The translations under genes and the position numbers were made by a program. Of a DNA stretch of 64,000 nucleotides, positions 61,450 to 64,000 are shown in pieces. The stretch is from Faecalibacter rhinopitheci (GTDB lineage Bacteria > Bacteroidota > Bacteroidia > Flavobacteriales > Weeksellaceae), in NCBI RefSeq assembly GCF_015234135.1, contig NZ_JADGIK010000003.1, forward strand, positions 186,001-250,000, read 5' to 3'. Position 1 is the first letter of the stretch. Each line of letters begins with the position of its first letter. Under the pieces are notes generated by a model. That model was given only the letters and a program-made list of their open reading frames with translations, did no database searches and was not told the DNA's origin.

Positions 61450-62343
61450 TTATCTTTTTATAAACTTATAAGTGTTACTATCTTTATCAGTGTGTACTTT
61501 TATAAAATAGATTCCATTAGATAATTCTTTAACATTCATTTCTGTTGTATTTTCTTTTCTTAAAATGCTGTTTCCATTAAAATCAATAATTTCTAGAGAT
61601 TTAATATTTGTTATAGAATTTACTTTTAACCAATCTGATGTAGGATTTGGGTAAATAGATATAGTATTAATAGAAACTTCATTGTTTGATAAATGATCTA
61701 AATTGACAATTTTTATATTATCTACATTAAAACCTGAATAATTATCAAACTCAAAATCAACTTCGGTTACTTTTTGAATTTGAGAAGGAATAGCAACTGT
61801 ACGAATGTGATTATTGTTTAAATATAAATCAATTTTTCGTGTATTAAAGTCATAATCAGCTTTTAGATTATACCAAGTGTTTGGTTCCCAGTTCCCAGAT
61901 GATTGAGATGTTGTTTCATCTCCAATGATTATATCACCTAAAAAATCGAAGTAGAAACCACTAATGTATTCATATTCTCCATTTGTGTTGTCATAAATGC
62001 TTAATAAATCATGATCTGATCCATACAATTCTTCCATATTAACATCTGCAGAAATAATAAACTTTTTTGCTTCAGGTAATTTATATACAATTCCGCCCCA
62101 ATTCCCTTCATTTGCTGGGTCTGCAATAAGCTGGGCAGATAAATTTCCATCAGAATATTTATTATTTGAAACATTTGCATAACCTTCCGTTATGTATCCA
62201 TAACTTTCCCATGTATTCTGACCAACTAAATATCCTGTTGAATATCCTTCTGTTTCTTCAAAAGAAATATTTTTTTCTTGTGCACTTACTTGATTGAAAA
62301 TTAATGCAAATAGGGATAATGTAAATAATTTTTTTCTCATCAA
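61450..62343 (-). CDS. Type IX-secreted protein with concanavalin-like domain
   Basis: A 297-residue exported protein. Signal peptide 1-21 (QVSAQ). Residues about 23-210 form a beta-sandwich of the laminin-G/concanavalin type (GYSTGYLVGQNTWESYG, WYNLKADYDFNTRKIDLYLN, GFNVDNIKIV). The last 75 residues are a type A sorting domain (INTISIYPNPTSDWLKV, IIDFNGNSIL, SNGIYFIKV, KFIKR end), so it should be secreted by the type IX system and anchored or released. No catalytic motif is apparent; it may bind a glycan or surface. Confidence 0.85.
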   Translation of the reverse strand: MMRKKLFTLSLFALIFNQVSAQEKNISFEETEGYSTGYLVGQNTWESYGYITEGYANVSNNKYSDGNLSAQLIADPANEGNWGGIVYKLPEAKKFIISADVNMEELYGSDHDLLSIYDNTNGEYEYISGFYFDFLGDIIIGDETTSQSSGNWEPNTWYNLKADYDFNTRKIDLYLNNNHIRTVAIPSQIQKVTEVDFEFDNYSGFNVDNIKIVNLDHLSNNEVSINTISIYPNPTSDWLKVNSITNIKSLEIIDFNGNSILRKENTTEMNVKELSNGIYFIKVHTDKDSNTYKFIKR

Positions 62344-62503
62344 TGTTAATTCATAGTATTATTGCTATAAATCTATAACGCTAATTTTATTTAATACACA
62401 TTTTATGTATTTTTTTTATTTAGGGTATAATAATTGGTAAGATTATGTTATTTAAGTAGAATACTTTTACTTTGTATAAAAATTTAGAAATCTATAATTT
62501 TTA

Positions 62504-63739
62504 ATGTTAGAGAAAAAAGAAATAAATTACGAAAAAGTAGTTTTGATTGGGTTGGTTACACAAAAGCAATCTGAAGAGAAGCTAACTGAATATATGGATG
62601 AATTAGAGTTTTTAACTTTTACAGCAGGTGCTGAAGTTTCTGCTCGATTCACTCAAAAGGTCGATAAACCAGATCCTAAAACATTTGTGGGAAGTGGAAA
62701 ATTAAATGAAATCTTAGATTATGTTGTTGAAAATAACATCGATACATTAATCTTTGATGATGAATTAACACCATCACAATTAAAAAATATAGAGAAAGTT
62801 GTAGAAAGAAAGGTTATTGATCGTACACAATTAATCTTAGATATTTTTGCACAAAGAGCGCAATCCTCTTACGCTCGCACTCAGGTAGAATTGGCACAAT
62901 ATGTTTATTTATTACCACGATTAACTCGTATGTGGACTCACTTAGAGCGTCAGCGAGGTGGAATCGGAATGAGAGGTCCTGGTGAAACTGAAATTGAAAC
63001 GGATAGACGTATTATACGTGACCGAATTACTTTATTAAGAGAAAAACTGAAAACAGTTGACAGACAAATGGCAACTCAACGTAAAAATCGTGGACAATTA
63101 GTTCGTGTTGCGTTAGTGGGTTACACCAATGTTGGTAAGTCTACGTTGATGAATGTTTTATCAAAATCAGATGTTTTTGCAGAAGATAAATTGTTTGCAA
63201 CATTAGATACAACTGTACGTAAAGTTGTAATTAGTAATTTACCATTTTTATTAACTGATACAGTTGGGTTTATTCGTAAGTTACCGACCCAATTAATTGA
63301 GTCATTCAAATCTACTTTAGACGAAGTTAGAGAGGCTGATTTATTGGTTCATGTGGTAGATATTTCTCATTCAAGTTTTGAAGATCACGTAAACTCTGTG
63401 AATGAAATTTTGTCTGATATAGGATCTAAGGATAAACCAACAATTATGGTTTTCAACAAAATCGATAATTTTTCTTATGTCAAAAAGGATGAAGATGATT
63501 TAACTGAAATGACTTTTGAAAATTATTCTTTAGATGATTGGAAACGTACATGGATGTCAAAAAATGAAAATCAGACTTTATTTATTTCTGCTACAGAAAA
63601 AGATAATTTAGAAGAATTAAGAAAAACGATTTATGAAACAGTAAAATCGATTCATATGGAACGTTTTCCGTACAATAATTTCTTGTTTCAATATTATGAA
63701 GAGGAAGAAATAAATGAATCTGAAGAATCTGAAGATTAA
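62504..63739 (+). CDS. hflX: GTPase HflX
   Basis: A ribosome-associated GTPase that splits stalled or heat-damaged 70S ribosomes. It has 411 residues. The N-terminal HflX domain (10-200) includes KTFVGSGKL and the QRGGIGMRGPGETEIETDRR linker. The G domain has G1 GYTNVGKST (about 206), G3 DTVGFIRKLP, G4 FNKID and G5-like ISATE. The acidic C-terminus ends EESEED. It is followed by a strong terminator. Confidence 0.96.
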   Translation: MLEKKEINYEKVVLIGLVTQKQSEEKLTEYMDELEFLTFTAGAEVSARFTQKVDKPDPKTFVGSGKLNEILDYVVENNIDTLIFDDELTPSQLKNIEKVVERKVIDRTQLILDIFAQRAQSSYARTQVELAQYVYLLPRLTRMWTHLERQRGGIGMRGPGETEIETDRRIIRDRITLLREKLKTVDRQMATQRKNRGQLVRVALVGYTNVGKSTLMNVLSKSDVFAEDKLFATLDTTVRKVVISNLPFLLTDTVGFIRKLPTQLIESFKSTLDEVREADLLVHVVDISHSSFEDHVNSVNEILSDIGSKDKPTIMVFNKIDNFSYVKKDEDDLTEMTFENYSLDDWKRTWMSKNENQTLFISATEKDNLEELRKTIYETVKSIHMERFPYNNFLFQYYEEEEINESEESED

Positions 63740-63746
63740 TAATTAA

Positions 63747-63779
63747 AAAAAAGAGTTCATTTTATGAACTCTTTTTTTT
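63747..63779 (+). terminator. Terminator after hflX
   Basis: AAAAAGAGTTCA, loop TTTTA, TGAACTCTTTTTTTT; near-symmetric. Confidence 0.88.
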
Positions 63780-63783
63780 GGAT

Positions 63784-63812
63784 CTATATTTAATGATTAT
63801 CATTAAATATAG
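63784..63812. promoter_or_regulatory. 14-bp perfect inverted repeat, Fur-box-like core
   Basis: CTATATTTAATGAT, one central base, ATCATTAAATATAG. The central 19 bp (63789-63807) match 14 of 19 positions of the Fur consensus GATAATGATAATCATTATC. It lies between converging gene ends, so it may equally be only a hairpin. Confidence 0.4.
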
Positions 63813-63836
63813 ATAATCTTTTATATAAAAGATTAT
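63813..63836. repeat. 24-bp perfect palindrome
   Basis: ATAATCTTTTAT and its exact complement, directly abutting the previous inverted repeat. It may serve as part of the 3' end of the minus-strand hydrolase transcript. Confidence 0.6.
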
Positions 63837-63846
63837 TTTCTCATGA

Positions 63847-64000
63847 CTAGATAAACATTGCGACAGTATCTATAAATTGTTTTTTCTTTTCTAGAAATGC
63901 AACATGACCACAATCTAAACGTACTATTTTTATATTGGCTTTTTCTGGAATCACAGTTTCAAATAAATCCACGTTAATCGTTCTATCTTTAGTTCCATTA
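63847..64000 (-). CDS. Alpha/beta hydrolase, C-terminal end only
   Basis: The last 51 codons of a gene running in from the right edge; its stop TAG is at 63847-63849. The translation ends LDCGHVAFLEKKKQFIDTVAMFI, where GHVAFLEK matches the catalytic-His motif and terminal helix of alpha/beta hydrolases (esterase/epoxide-hydrolase type). The rest lies outside the window, so the class cannot be refined. Confidence 0.75.
   Translation of the reverse strand, partial: NGTKDRTINVDLFETVIPEKANIKIVRLDCGHVAFLEKKKQFIDTVAMFI

Overview
The window is about 64 kb of AT-rich chromosome (GC roughly one third by eye) from a member of the Bacteroidota, most likely a flavobacterium of the Weeksellaceae/Empedobacter type. 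The grounds are SusC/SusD pairs, TonB-dependent receptors with carboxypeptidase-like N-terminal domains, type IX secretion C-terminal domains, lipoproteins with acidic residues after the lipid cysteine, a ribosomal protein S16 with a long acidic tail, and recurrent TAnnTTTG promoter -7 boxes. The genus is inference. No phage, insertion sequence, CRISPR array or rRNA was seen.

Layout. 1-645: 3' end of tyrS. 696-6895: an orphan trpA behind a secreted DNase I-fold nuclease gene, divergent from a TonB-dependent receptor and a DUF5689 surface lipoprotein. 7259-17487: two tandem SusC/SusD pairs whose SusC genes share an almost identical 5' end, then a small secreted protein. 17519-25375: housekeeping genes (alpha/beta hydrolase, DciA-like DUF721 protein, recF, hisS, PfkB kinase, tRNA-Arg(ACG), LURP-one-like protein, short-chain dehydrogenase, YjjG-type HAD phosphatase). 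25428-34638: a surface-glycan locus with two flippases, an asparagine-synthase-like amidotransferase and a glycosyltransferase, facing an opposing operon of deacetylase-like, FemAB/GNAT-like and metzincin genes. 34679-38383: radC, glnS, rimM, rpsP.

38493-46756: a small lipoprotein that resembles the propeptide of the type IX-secreted subtilase encoded next to it, an HD phosphohydrolase, a secreted protein, two tandem S41 peptidase lipoproteins and an unknown protein. 46769-52052: a flavin-transfer redox module (ankyrin protein, DUF2271 protein with a TGAS motif, PepSY-flavodoxin-reductase fusion, ApbE). 52436-53212: a DUF2490-type outer-membrane protein. 53253-61291: a complete histidine operon in the order hisG-D-C-B-H-A-F-IE, headed by a 19-residue leader peptide with seven histidines and a terminator/antiterminator pair, and carrying a four-helix-bundle (23S intervening-sequence type) gene between hisC and hisB. 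Several gaps in this operon hold AT-rich inverted repeats built from a shared TTAAGTG-like word. 61450-64000: a type IX-secreted protein, hflX, and the 3' end of an alpha/beta hydrolase gene.

The strongest leads are the his attenuator, the propeptide-like lipoprotein beside the subtilase, the ankyrin/DUF2271/PepSY-reductase/ApbE module, and the insertion-like gene with related inverted repeats inside the his operon.
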